NCBI GenBank assembly: GCA_023247445.1
Contig: JAHFGL010000023.1
Location: 1-36,583, forward strand
Length of the DNA: 36,583 nt
Source: Candidatus Omnitrophota bacterium
Lineage (GTDB): Bacteria > Omnitrophota > Gorgyraeia > Zapsychrales > Zapsychraceae
Reading direction: 5' to 3'
This document shows positions 8,191-15,845 of the stretch, piece after piece. Both the position numbers and the translations under genes were made by a program. How positions within the stretch are numbered: the first letter of the stretch is position 1; each line of letters starts with the position of its first letter. The notes under the pieces are model-generated. The model did not search any database and was not told the DNA's origin. It saw only the letters and a list, made by a program, of their open reading frames with translations.

Positions 8191-10401
8191 TTATTCAGTC
8201 CATTCATCAGAAGTTGCGGTAACAAGTTCTCGAGCAGGTTTTTCGGCGAGTTGTTTTAGAATATCATTGGCCAGCGATTTTCCAATCTGAGGGATTTTGG
8301 AAAGTTGATCAGCCGAGAGACGTTTAACGTCCGTTAGTTTTTTGATGCCACTATTAAAAAGATTTCGCGCACGCACGCGGCCAACTCCTTTTAATTCCAC
8401 GAGCTCGAGCAATTCTTTTTTAACCCCATAATGCACACGATTACGTAGCGCCTCCAGCTGAAACGTTAATGTTCGTTTATGGAATAGTTGCGCGATCATT
8501 CCTGTTGCGTAGAGGAGCCATTGAACAGACTCAATATGGCGAAAGATATCTCCGGGTCCGATTCCAAACTGATCACAGATCATTTCTTCTTTTTCTTCAT
8601 CGATCCATTGACTGAGCAGCCACGTCGTTTTAATCGTCGCTAAGTAGGCATAAAGATCATCAAACGCTCCAAAATTATCCGCCGTCATAATAAATTCGTC
8701 AGCAAATTGGGAAGCGAAGGTCTCCAGAACTTCCATATCATTTTTCCCGACATTTAAAACTGGACTATCCGGTGCGCAGCAAATTAGATGCAAAATCCCA
8801 ATCGGAGGAAATGGAGCGGTGTCTTTGAGTTTACTTAAACCGTTACGCAGGATAATTGCCGTCATGGGGTCAATATAAAGACGGCTGGTGAGCGCCCCCA
8901 GCGGTGTGGCAAAAAAACGAAATCCGCTTTTTTCAATAAATCCTTCTTTGTTTAAAAATTCAAAGATCTCGCTGATGATCTCTAAAAGATTTGAAGTCTG
9001 CCTTTGATGATAGAGAAAGGTGTGTTTGATAAATTCAAACATACTGTTGACGTCATTGACATATCCGCCAGCAACGGAGGATAAGATCTGGATCCGTAGC
9101 GAAGCTTCGTTAGAGAGTTTTGAAATGACCGGCTCCGGCGCGGCATGAATATATTTTTCAAACAGTGTTTGGGTTTCTGAAAATGTTTTGGCAATAAGAA
9201 CTGCTTCGCCGTAATCATCAAACTGCGGACGTCCAGCGCGTCCGGCGCATTGCTTGTATTCAGACGTAGGAATATAGGCAGCACCAATGCCGCTTTCAAA
9301 ACGTTTTAAGTCGCGGATAATCGCCCGTCGGGCGGGCAGGTTAACGCCGGCTGCAAGGGTTGGTGTACAACTAATAACTTTAATTAAATTCTTTTTAAAA
9401 CTTTCTTCGATTAGCTCCCGCTGATTTGGTTTGAGCCCTGCGTGATGAAAGGCGACACCGTGTAAAACAACATCGGCCAACTTGCGGCAAATTTTTGTCG
9501 AATCACTGGGGCCGCCAGCCATTTTTTTAGATATTGGAATTAACTGACTTCGTTCATCGGCGGTTAAGATTTTTCCAACGCTCTTACAAACTTGAACACT
9601 CACCGCCTGCGCGGATCGGCGGGAGTTAACAAAAATGAGAACCTGTCCTTGGGCGCGTAGCGTATCAACGCTTAGTTTACTTAAATCATCCGGCTCATCT
9701 TCGGTAATCATTTTTGTCGCGTAGCCATCAAACTGAATGCGTTCATTATAATAAACGCCTTCTTTAAGTGGGATCGGCCGCCATTGACTTAAGACAAGTT
9801 CGGCTTTGAGCCAGTCAGCCATTTCCTGCGCGTTACGCACGGTGGCGCTCAGCGCCAAGACCTGGACGTTTGGATTAAGTTGCCTAATCCTGGCGATTAA
9901 GATTTCCATTGTGGGCCCACGCAGACCGTCATTAATAAAATGAATTTCATCCAGGACAACGACACTTAAAGAATCAATCAACCACTTGGCTTTGGATCGC
10001 AGCAGTGAATCTACTTTCTCGGCGGTCGCGACAATAATTTTGTAACGATTTAAATATTTGCTGGGAGAATCGATGTCGCCAATGGCTAGACCAACGTCAA
10101 TACCCAGATCGGCGTATTTTTTCTTAAAGTCATTAAATTTTTCGCTCGCCAGGGCTTTTAACGGCGCGATGTAGAGACAGCGTCCGTTATTGGCAAGAAT
10201 GGATTTGAGCATGCACAGTTCGGCGATGAGAGTTTTTCCCGCGGCGGTTGGCACTGACATCAAAAGATTTTTGCCTTTTAAAATTCCTTTGGTGATGGCT
10301 TCGGCTTGCGGGGGATAAAGGTCTTGGATTTTTGAGGCCAGAAAAATGTCGATGGCGTTTTGCGGAAAATCATTTTGCTCCAAAACATTTCGTAATTTCA
10401 T
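8191..10401 (-). CDS. Ski2/Hel308-like superfamily 2 DNA helicase
   Basis: An ATP-dependent helicase, probably 3'-5' on DNA and acting on stalled forks or recombination intermediates by analogy with Hel308. The superfamily 2 motifs are in order: Q-motif-like YPPQAEAI (29-36), Walker A PTAAGKT (51-57), motif II DEIH (151-154), motif III SAT (185-187), then FVNSRRSAQ, HHAGL, CTPTLAAGVNLPARR and motif VI QCAGRAGRP (about 383-391). After a winged-helix/ratchet-like part, residues about 660-725 carry helix-hairpin-helix sequence (LKGVGRVRARNLFNSG, then IPQIGKSLANDIL). At 736 aa the length matches Hel308. These enzymes are best known from archaea and eukaryotes but related bacterial copies exist. 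The gene is divergent from dtd. No Shine-Dalgarno sequence precedes the ATG, and the likely promoter ends almost at it. Hel308 versus another Ski2-like branch is not settled. Confidence 0.93.
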   Translation of the reverse strand: MKLRNVLEQNDFPQNAIDIFLASKIQDLYPPQAEAITKGILKGKNLLMSVPTAAGKTLIAELCMLKSILANNGRCLYIAPLKALASEKFNDFKKKYADLGIDVGLAIGDIDSPSKYLNRYKIIVATAEKVDSLLRSKAKWLIDSLSVVVLDEIHFINDGLRGPTMEILIARIRQLNPNVQVLALSATVRNAQEMADWLKAELVLSQWRPIPLKEGVYYNERIQFDGYATKMITEDEPDDLSKLSVDTLRAQGQVLIFVNSRRSAQAVSVQVCKSVGKILTADERSQLIPISKKMAGGPSDSTKICRKLADVVLHGVAFHHAGLKPNQRELIEESFKKNLIKVISCTPTLAAGVNLPARRAIIRDLKRFESGIGAAYIPTSEYKQCAGRAGRPQFDDYGEAVLIAKTFSETQTLFEKYIHAAPEPVISKLSNEASLRIQILSSVAGGYVNDVNSMFEFIKHTFLYHQRQTSNLLEIISEIFEFLNKEGFIEKSGFRFFATPLGALTSRLYIDPMTAIILRNGLSKLKDTAPFPPIGILHLICCAPDSPVLNVGKNDMEVLETFASQFADEFIMTADNFGAFDDLYAYLATIKTTWLLSQWIDEEKEEMICDQFGIGPGDIFRHIESVQWLLYATGMIAQLFHKRTLTFQLEALRNRVHYGVKKELLELVELKGVGRVRARNLFNSGIKKLTDVKRLSADQLSKIPQIGKSLANDILKQLAEKPARELVTATSDEWTE

Positions 10402-10407
10402 GTGGCT

Positions 10408-10436
10408 GTTTTAACATAAGGGCTAATCCTTGTCAA
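10408..10436 (-). promoter_or_regulatory. Promoter of the helicase gene, likely leaderless
   Basis: On the minus strand a perfect -35 TTGACA (10436-10431) is followed after 17 bases by TAAAAC (10413-10408), matching 4 of 6 at -10. The expected transcription start falls within a base or two of the helicase ATG (10401), and no ribosome binding site lies between them. The 16-bp palindrome at 10439-10454 abuts the -35. Confidence 0.5.
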
Positions 10437-10438
10437 TT

Positions 10439-10454
10439 AGTCAGATATCTGACT
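10439..10454. promoter_or_regulatory. Perfect 16-bp palindrome, candidate operator
   Basis: AGTCAGATATCTGACT is a perfect palindrome two bases upstream of the helicase -35 element. A dimeric regulator site is the natural reading. A weak hairpin with the following T-run is possible, but no plus-strand gene ends here. Confidence 0.55.
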
Positions 10455-10457
10455 TTT

Positions 10458-10487
10458 TTGAATTCAGCAGAATTCTGCTAAATTCAA
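10458..10487. promoter_or_regulatory. Near-perfect 30-bp palindrome, candidate operator
   Basis: The core AGCAGAATTCTGCT (10466-10479) is a perfect palindrome. It is flanked by TTGAATT and AATTCAA with a single mismatched pair (10465/10480), so 14 of 15 pairs match. It lies 15 bases upstream of the dtd -35 element and between two divergent promoters. No regulator gene is adjacent. Confidence 0.6.
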
Positions 10488-10502
10488 AACATGTCATACT
10501 CA

Positions 10503-10531
10503 TTGACCATGCTAAAGACGCAACATATAAT
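10503..10531 (+). promoter_or_regulatory. Sigma-70 promoter for the dtd-tatD operon
   Basis: TTGACC (10503-10508), a 17-base spacer and a perfect TATAAT (10526-10531) form a near-consensus housekeeping promoter. The expected start near 10538 gives a leader of about 37 bases before the dtd ATG, with AAAGGGA (about 10560-10566) as a plausible ribosome binding site. Confidence 0.7.
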
Positions 10532-10574
10532 CAACCCATCTGCTTTTTTGTTAATGATAAAAAGGGAAACTTAG

Positions 10575-11018
10575 ATGAAAGTTGTTATTCAACGCGTCAC
10601 AGAAGCGCAGGTCGATGTCGCCGAGGAAACGGTTGGTCAAATTGGCGAGGGGATGCTAATTTTTGTTGGTATTGGCAAAGAGGATACAACCCAAGAAGCG
10701 GATATTCTTATTCGAAAGATTATTGGGCTACGAATCTTTGAAGATGATAAGGGGAAGATGAATTTATCCGCGCTTGAACAGCGTGCTGAGATTTTAATTG
10801 TCTCGCAGTTTACGTTGTATGGCGATTGTGACAAAGGCCGTCGACCCTCCTTTGATAAGGCGGCTGAGCCAGAGATAGCCGAGGAGCTTTATAATTATCT
10901 TGTCGAAGGCTTGCGTAAGTATGATTTGAAAATTGAAACCGGCCGATTCCGCGCGATGATGGAAGTTTCGCTCGTTAATGATGGCCCGGTTACTTTTATT
11001 TTAGAAAGTAATAAATAA
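10575..11018 (+). CDS. dtd: D-aminoacyl-tRNA deacylase
   Basis: A cytoplasmic proofreading enzyme that hydrolyses D-amino acids (and mischarged glycine) from tRNA. The family starts with MKVVIQRV, as here. The two signature motifs are present: SQFTLYGDCDKGRRPSF (about 77-93) and the cis-Pro motif NDGPVTF near the C-terminus. The length of 147 aa is typical. The ATG at 10575 is the family N-terminus. A longer open frame from 10430 in another register is not the gene. It is the first gene after the 10503-10531 promoter, and tatD follows after 3 bases, so the two are co-transcribed. Confidence 0.96.
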   Translation: MKVVIQRVTEAQVDVAEETVGQIGEGMLIFVGIGKEDTTQEADILIRKIIGLRIFEDDKGKMNLSALEQRAEILIVSQFTLYGDCDKGRRPSFDKAAEPEIAEELYNYLVEGLRKYDLKIETGRFRAMMEVSLVNDGPVTFILESNK

Positions 11019-11021
11019 CAA

Positions 11022-11795
11022 ATGAAGATTATCGACACGCATGCTCACTTGGATCAACTCCCAAATCTTGATCAAGCTTTAAAGAATGCCGCATCCGCTG
11101 GCGTGGAAGCTATCATGGCGATGAGCATGGATTTGGCTTCCTGCAAAAAGAGTCTCTTAATTAAGCAAACGACCAGTCAACCAAAGATTTATTTGGCGAT
11201 GGGGATGCATCCTTCTGAAGTAAATCTTGCTGATTTGGACGCGCTTATTTTGCTGATTAAAGAAAATCGAAATCAGTTAAACGCCATTGGCGAAATTGGT
11301 TTGGATTTTTGGTATAAATGGGTTCGAAAAGATGAGGCTAAAAAAGATGAGCAGCGTCAGGTTTTTCATCGGCTTTTAAATCTGGCCAAGGAACTAGATC
11401 TTCCGGTTGTGATTCATTCCCGAGGAGCCTGGCGGGAATGTTTTGAGACCGCTCAAGGCTTAGGATTGACCAAAGTAAATTTCCATTGGTATAGTGGACC
11501 TCTTGATGTATTAAGTGATATTATGTTGGCTGGATACTTTGTTTCGACCTCCCCGAGTGTTGCGTTTAGTCCGCAGTCACGCGAGGCGATGAGTCATGCC
11601 GCAATTGAGCAGACCTTGATTGAAACCGATTGTCCGGTTTATTTTGGTAATCGAGATGATGGAACAGGATTCGAGGCCGAACCCAAAGACGTTGTTCGAA
11701 CGCTTAAGGCTTATTGTGATTTAAAAAAGATTGAAGAATCCGTTGCCCTCAATATTTTTAATCAAAATGCTAAGAAATTTTTTGGGATAACATAG
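11022..11795 (+). CDS. tatD: TatD-family metal-dependent hydrolase (DNase)
   Basis: A TIM-barrel hydrolase of the amidohydrolase superfamily; family members act as 3'-5' exonucleases or DNases. Metal-binding signatures are visible: HAH (H7, H9) at the N-terminus, EIGLDF (about 91-96), VIHSRGA (about 127-133), the NFHW histidine (about 152) and ETDCPVY (about 201-207). The length of 257 aa is normal. The sequence is somewhat divergent in the middle, for example EIGLDFWYKW. It starts 3 bases after the dtd stop. Dtd and TatD often travel together as a translation/DNA quality-control pair; the exact substrate here is inferred. Confidence 0.92.
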   Translation: MKIIDTHAHLDQLPNLDQALKNAASAGVEAIMAMSMDLASCKKSLLIKQTTSQPKIYLAMGMHPSEVNLADLDALILLIKENRNQLNAIGEIGLDFWYKWVRKDEAKKDEQRQVFHRLLNLAKELDLPVVIHSRGAWRECFETAQGLGLTKVNFHWYSGPLDVLSDIMLAGYFVSTSPSVAFSPQSREAMSHAAIEQTLIETDCPVYFGNRDDGTGFEAEPKDVVRTLKAYCDLKKIEESVALNIFNQNAKKFFGIT

Positions 11796-11816
11796 AAGAT
11801 AGGAGAATAGGACAGG

Positions 11817-13889
11817 ATGAAGAAATTTTTATTAATTATTTTAATCACTGTTATAGTCCTCGCCGCTGGGGCCGGAGCATATTTTTACTTTAATACTAGA
11901 TTTCCACTCGCGATAGAAAATGTTTTGCCAAAAGAGCCGCTGGTCTACATTAAATTTTCTGATACACAGAAGAATTGGAATAAATTAACCGCAACGCAAT
12001 TTTGGCAAAATGTAAGCAGCATTGATTATGCGGGTGTTATGGCCAAGTCAAAGGCAAATCGAGATTCGGCGCAAGCGATAAGTCTTATCAAAGCTCAATT
12101 GAGCGATCCTCAAGTAACGGAGATCATCGCTAAATTTTTGGGACGAGAAGTCGCGGTGGCTGTTTACCCAACGAATGTTGATCTTGAGAAAATGTCTAAA
12201 CTAGAAAATTCTGATGTTGGAGTATTTGTGGAAGAATTGTTGGCCAATGTTTTTATTGTAACTCGACTCGATCCTCAGATTCAATTGGCGGAGTTTATTG
12301 CCGGGGTTACAAAACAGGTTGGCGCCGATATTGCGCTCGACAAATCAGATTATAATCATCACACCATTTATGCTTTTACCATTCCAGAAGTTAATGTGAA
12401 ACTTAACTTTGTGCGCATTCGTGATTTGCTTGTTATTAGCGTCGGAGGTAGCGCAGCGAAGCTGAGCGTTGATGTTGCCGGCCGCAAAAAAGAGTCTTTG
12501 ATGAAAGATGCTGATTTCCAATTAGCTCAAAAACGATTTTTAAAATCACCAAGCATGATTTGTTATGTTCATCTTAAAGCTTTGTTGGCGGGGTTAGAAC
12601 AAACATTTAAAGACGCAGGCGCTTTGACCACGGCCGATGCGAGTTCCACGCAGGATCAAGTTGCGGCTTATTTTGCCGATATAAAAGGTTTGGAGTCTTT
12701 AGGAGTCTCAAGCGTTATGGATCCTCAGGTTCAAATTAAAACAGATGTGCTACTTAATAAAAATGAAATGAGTCCCAACTTAGGAGCGTTACTTTCGTCC
12801 TGCAGTCCCAAAGAGAATAGGGCGCTGAATCTTGTTCCTCATGATGTTCTTGGTTATTATTGGGTCGGGTGTTTTGATTTTGCACAAACTTGGAGTCAGT
12901 GGAAAGAAAGGTTCCCGAACAAATTAGGGAAGACGTCTAGTGAAGAAGACTCCGGCGCTCCTCAAGAGATATTTGGATTAAATATCGAGCAAGATATTTT
13001 ACCTGCTTTCGGTTCAGAAATTGGAGGATATTTGTCTGATATCGTGACAATAGGTGATTATCCTTCACCGAATGTTTTGCTTTTTATTCAAATCAAAGAA
13101 AAGGCAAAAATTGAACAACTTTTATCAAAGTTCGCCGATCAATTGGCGGCAAATCTTCAAAAAGAAGATTACTCAAACGTAACTATTAACTATTTAACTT
13201 TGCCAACGGATAATGACGTTGAATTTAGTTTTTGTTTGTTAGACGATTACTTGTTGTTCGCCCCTAATCGGCAAATTATTAAAAATGCGATTGATGCTAA
13301 AAATGATTCTTCGTTGGCACTGGTTTCCAGTGACGATTTTAAGGATGTTAATTTGTCCGTCATAGATAAAACCATTAACATTCAATATGTCAAAGTTGAT
13401 AAGATGATGCAAAAAGCGGCCACTCTTGTTGATTGGCTCGAGAAGCAGGATCAAAAGGAAGAAGATAAGCGAGCGGCCTTTAGGACGGGAACAGAAAAAA
13501 AATTAATGGATCTTAAAACAGAAATGACCGCTAAAGAAGCACAGCTTAAAGAAACCCAGGATGCGTTAATGAATTTAAGTACTCGGATTAAAGAGATTGA
13601 GTCTCGAGGGGAAGCTGTTGTGGATAAACAAAAAGAAGCCAGCGTTCTGCAAAATAAAATAGACGGCTTTAAGAAAGAAATCGCGGCCAATCAAGATCGT
13701 GTCAAAGAATTGGATTATGTTATTAGAGATTATCAGGCGCACGCTGTGGATCCTGTGCAGCGACAAGCGTATTTAGACAATTTAACCTATCCACTTTTAA
13801 AGTCCTTTGAATTTATTCGAACATATGGGGCAAAAATGACGCTGGAAGATGATGTCCTCGAATTTATTATGTCGTTTAAAATAGAATAG
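11817..13889 (+). CDS. Membrane-anchored protein, DUF3352-like, with coiled coil
   Basis: One N-terminal hydrophobic helix (about residues 3-25, LLIILITVIVLAAGAGAYFY) follows Met-Lys-Lys and fits an uncleaved anchor or signal peptide. The next block, LPKEPLVYIKFSDTQKNWNKL, resembles DUF3352-type envelope proteins, in which a chaperonin-like or beta-rich ectodomain follows; this family call is tentative. Residues about 545-650 are strongly charged (repeated Lys/Glu/Asp/Gln heptads) and should form a coiled coil. The ribosome binding site AGGAGAATAGG lies just upstream. It sits 21 bases after tatD and probably belongs to the same transcript. Function unknown. Confidence 0.8.
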   Translation: MKKFLLIILITVIVLAAGAGAYFYFNTRFPLAIENVLPKEPLVYIKFSDTQKNWNKLTATQFWQNVSSIDYAGVMAKSKANRDSAQAISLIKAQLSDPQVTEIIAKFLGREVAVAVYPTNVDLEKMSKLENSDVGVFVEELLANVFIVTRLDPQIQLAEFIAGVTKQVGADIALDKSDYNHHTIYAFTIPEVNVKLNFVRIRDLLVISVGGSAAKLSVDVAGRKKESLMKDADFQLAQKRFLKSPSMICYVHLKALLAGLEQTFKDAGALTTADASSTQDQVAAYFADIKGLESLGVSSVMDPQVQIKTDVLLNKNEMSPNLGALLSSCSPKENRALNLVPHDVLGYYWVGCFDFAQTWSQWKERFPNKLGKTSSEEDSGAPQEIFGLNIEQDILPAFGSEIGGYLSDIVTIGDYPSPNVLLFIQIKEKAKIEQLLSKFADQLAANLQKEDYSNVTINYLTLPTDNDVEFSFCLLDDYLLFAPNRQIIKNAIDAKNDSSLALVSSDDFKDVNLSVIDKTINIQYVKVDKMMQKAATLVDWLEKQDQKEEDKRAAFRTGTEKKLMDLKTEMTAKEAQLKETQDALMNLSTRIKEIESRGEAVVDKQKEASVLQNKIDGFKKEIAANQDRVKELDYVIRDYQAHAVDPVQRQAYLDNLTYPLLKSFEFIRTYGAKMTLEDDVLEFIMSFKIE

Positions 13890-13926
13890 TGATCCTTTAT
13901 ATAAACTAAATGAAACTAATGACCAC

Positions 13927-14106
13927 GTGAAATTCAATCGAACATATATTATCTTCGCAAGTCTTCTCTTGTTGTGTCTTGCCGTAAGTGGCTGCGCTTT
14001 ACTACAAATCCCAGGGCAACTTATTGGTGGAACCTTTAGTGTGTTAGGGAAGCTCTTAGGCGTCGTCAAAAGCATGCCCAAACCTCCCCCGTGGGTGTTT
14101 TTGTAA
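13927..14106 (+). CDS. Small (59 aa) lipoprotein with GTG start
   Basis: Translation from the GTG at 13927 gives a Lys/Arg n-region (MKFNRT), a hydrophobic core and a lipobox LAVSGC with the acylated Cys at residue 23. The mature part is only 37 residues: ALLQIPGQLIGG, then a second hydrophobic stretch, ending in PKPPPWVFL. The frame is closed by TAA at 14104-14106, and polX starts 6 bases later. No ATG in this frame precedes the signal, and no clear ribosome binding site is visible, so translation may be coupled to the gene before it. The complete lipoprotein signal in so short a frame makes chance unlikely. Role unknown; an outer-membrane or periplasmic-facing lipid anchor is inferred. Confidence 0.75.
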   Translation: MKFNRTYIIFASLLLLCLAVSGCALLQIPGQLIGGTFSVLGKLLGVVKSMPKPPPWVFL

Positions 14107-14112
14107 AGTTAT

Positions 14113-15834
14113 ATGCGTAACCAAGAAATTGCCGATATTTTTACGAAAATGGGAACTCTCCTGGAGATTAAGGGAGAGAATATTTTTAAGATTAAGGCCT
14201 ACTATAAAGCCGCCGATAATATCCGTGCCCTCGCCGAAGATATTGAACAAGTAAAAAACGAAAATCGTTTGTCACAAATCCCCGGAATAGGTGCCGCCAT
14301 TGAAAAGAAAATCATTGAGTGGCTGGACACTGGTCACATGAGCGCTTATCAAGAGTTGATCAAAGAGGTTCCCGTGAGCTTGCTAAAAATCGTTGAAGTT
14401 CCTTCTGTTGGTCCCAAGAAAGCAAAATTGTTTTTTGAAAAACTTCATGTGAAAAGTCTTGAGGATTTAAAAAAGGCTGTCGATGGCGGAAAATTGACTG
14501 GCTTAGAAGGCATTAAAGAAAAGACTATTGAAAATATTGCCAAAGGACTTAAGGTCGTTGCTGAGGGGCAAGAACGGATGAATTTAGGGATTGCCACGGA
14601 AGTTGCCGAGGAGTTTTTATCACTGCTTAAGAAGTTGCCGGAGGTGAAAGATATTTCAGTAGCTGGAAGTTTGCGTCGAGGATCAGAAACAGTGCGGGAT
14701 ATTGATATTTTAATTGAGTCGGCTAATCCTAAAAAGATTATGGATTATGTTGTTTCTTTACCGCAGGTTCAAAATATTAATGCCCATGGTGAAACAAAAT
14801 CGTCGATTCTAACAAAAGATAATGTGCAGGTGGATGTTCGCGTGATTGAACCCAAAAGTTTTGGTGCGGCGCTTCTATACTTTACGGGGTCGAAGAATTT
14901 TAATGTGAAGTTGCGTCAGATTGCGATGAAAAAAGATATGAAGGTTAATGAGTATGGTGTTTTTTTAGTTAAGGATGGCAAAGAAAAATGCCTGGCGAGT
15001 AAAACCGAAAGAGAATGTTTTGATGTTCTGGGATTGCCGAATATTCCGCCAGAGTTACGAGAAGATATTGGAGAAGTGGAGTTGTTTGGCGAGAAGAAAA
15101 TTCCTAAGCTTATCGAAGCGAAAGATATTAAGGGCGAACTGCATGTTCACTCCACGTGGTCAGATGGAAGAAACACGATCGCTGAAATGGTTGAAGCGGC
15201 TATGAAACTCGGCTATGAATATTTAGCCATTAGCGATCATTCCGAGCGTCTTAAGATTGCTGGCGGGCTTTCCGCGGAAGATTTGAAAAAGAAGAAAAAA
15301 GAGATTGATATGCTTAACAAAAAGTTAAAAAATTTCCGAATTTTATTTGGTACGGAAGTAGAAATAGACAGCGAAGGCAATTTAGATTACAATGATCGCA
15401 TCTTAAGCGAGTTTGATGTGGTTATTGCGGCGATTCACAGCGGATTTGAACAAAGTCCGGAGCAATTAACGCGGCGTTTAGTTAGGGCGTGTCAAAATAA
15501 ATACACGCATGCCATTGCGCATCCAACGGCGATCCATATTGGTAAACGGCAGCCGCTTAACATGGATTTTAAAGAAGTTTGCAAGGCTGCGGTTGACCAT
15601 AATGTGTTTTTAGAAATTAATTCGTTTCCGGTACGCTTAGATCTTAATTCATCGAACGTTTATTTTGCCCGCAGTCAGGGCGTCCAATTTGTTATTAACT
15701 CGGATTCACATAGCATTGATCATTTAGATTATATTAAATTTGGCATTTCTATTGCTCGTCGAGGTTGGTTACGCTCTGAAGATGTAATTAATACATTGTC
15801 CGTAGAACAGTTGCTTAAGAAAATTAAAAAATAG
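14113..15834 (+). CDS. polX: DNA polymerase X family with C-terminal PHP domain
   Basis: A repair polymerase that fills short gaps, with a PHP phosphoesterase that gives 3'-5' exonuclease or AP-endonuclease activity in characterised bacterial PolX. Domain order: helix-hairpin-helix region (about 1-170, with SQIPGIGAAIEKKI and VPSVGPKKAKLFFEKL), nucleotidyltransferase motif AGSLRRGSETVRDIDILI (about 183-200, DID carrying the metal-binding aspartates, third Asp in VQVDVRVIEP), then PHP from about 342 with ELHVHSTWSDG, AISDHSE, EVEIDSEG, AAIHSGF, AHPTA and NSDSH. All PHP metal motifs appear intact. The length of 573 aa matches Bacillus PolX (about 570). The gene starts 6 bases after the small lipoprotein gene. 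Confidence 0.96.
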   Translation: MRNQEIADIFTKMGTLLEIKGENIFKIKAYYKAADNIRALAEDIEQVKNENRLSQIPGIGAAIEKKIIEWLDTGHMSAYQELIKEVPVSLLKIVEVPSVGPKKAKLFFEKLHVKSLEDLKKAVDGGKLTGLEGIKEKTIENIAKGLKVVAEGQERMNLGIATEVAEEFLSLLKKLPEVKDISVAGSLRRGSETVRDIDILIESANPKKIMDYVVSLPQVQNINAHGETKSSILTKDNVQVDVRVIEPKSFGAALLYFTGSKNFNVKLRQIAMKKDMKVNEYGVFLVKDGKEKCLASKTERECFDVLGLPNIPPELREDIGEVELFGEKKIPKLIEAKDIKGELHVHSTWSDGRNTIAEMVEAAMKLGYEYLAISDHSERLKIAGGLSAEDLKKKKKEIDMLNKKLKNFRILFGTEVEIDSEGNLDYNDRILSEFDVVIAAIHSGFEQSPEQLTRRLVRACQNKYTHAIAHPTAIHIGKRQPLNMDFKEVCKAAVDHNVFLEINSFPVRLDLNSSNVYFARSQGVQFVINSDSHSIDHLDYIKFGISIARRGWLRSEDVINTLSVEQLLKKIKK

Positions 15835-15845
15835 ATTTTTATTTT

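Noticed and set aside
10430-10741. Open frame of 103 codons over the divergent control region and the start of dtd
   Set aside because: It runs through both operators and the dtd promoter, then overlaps dtd out of frame, and its protein sequence resembles nothing.
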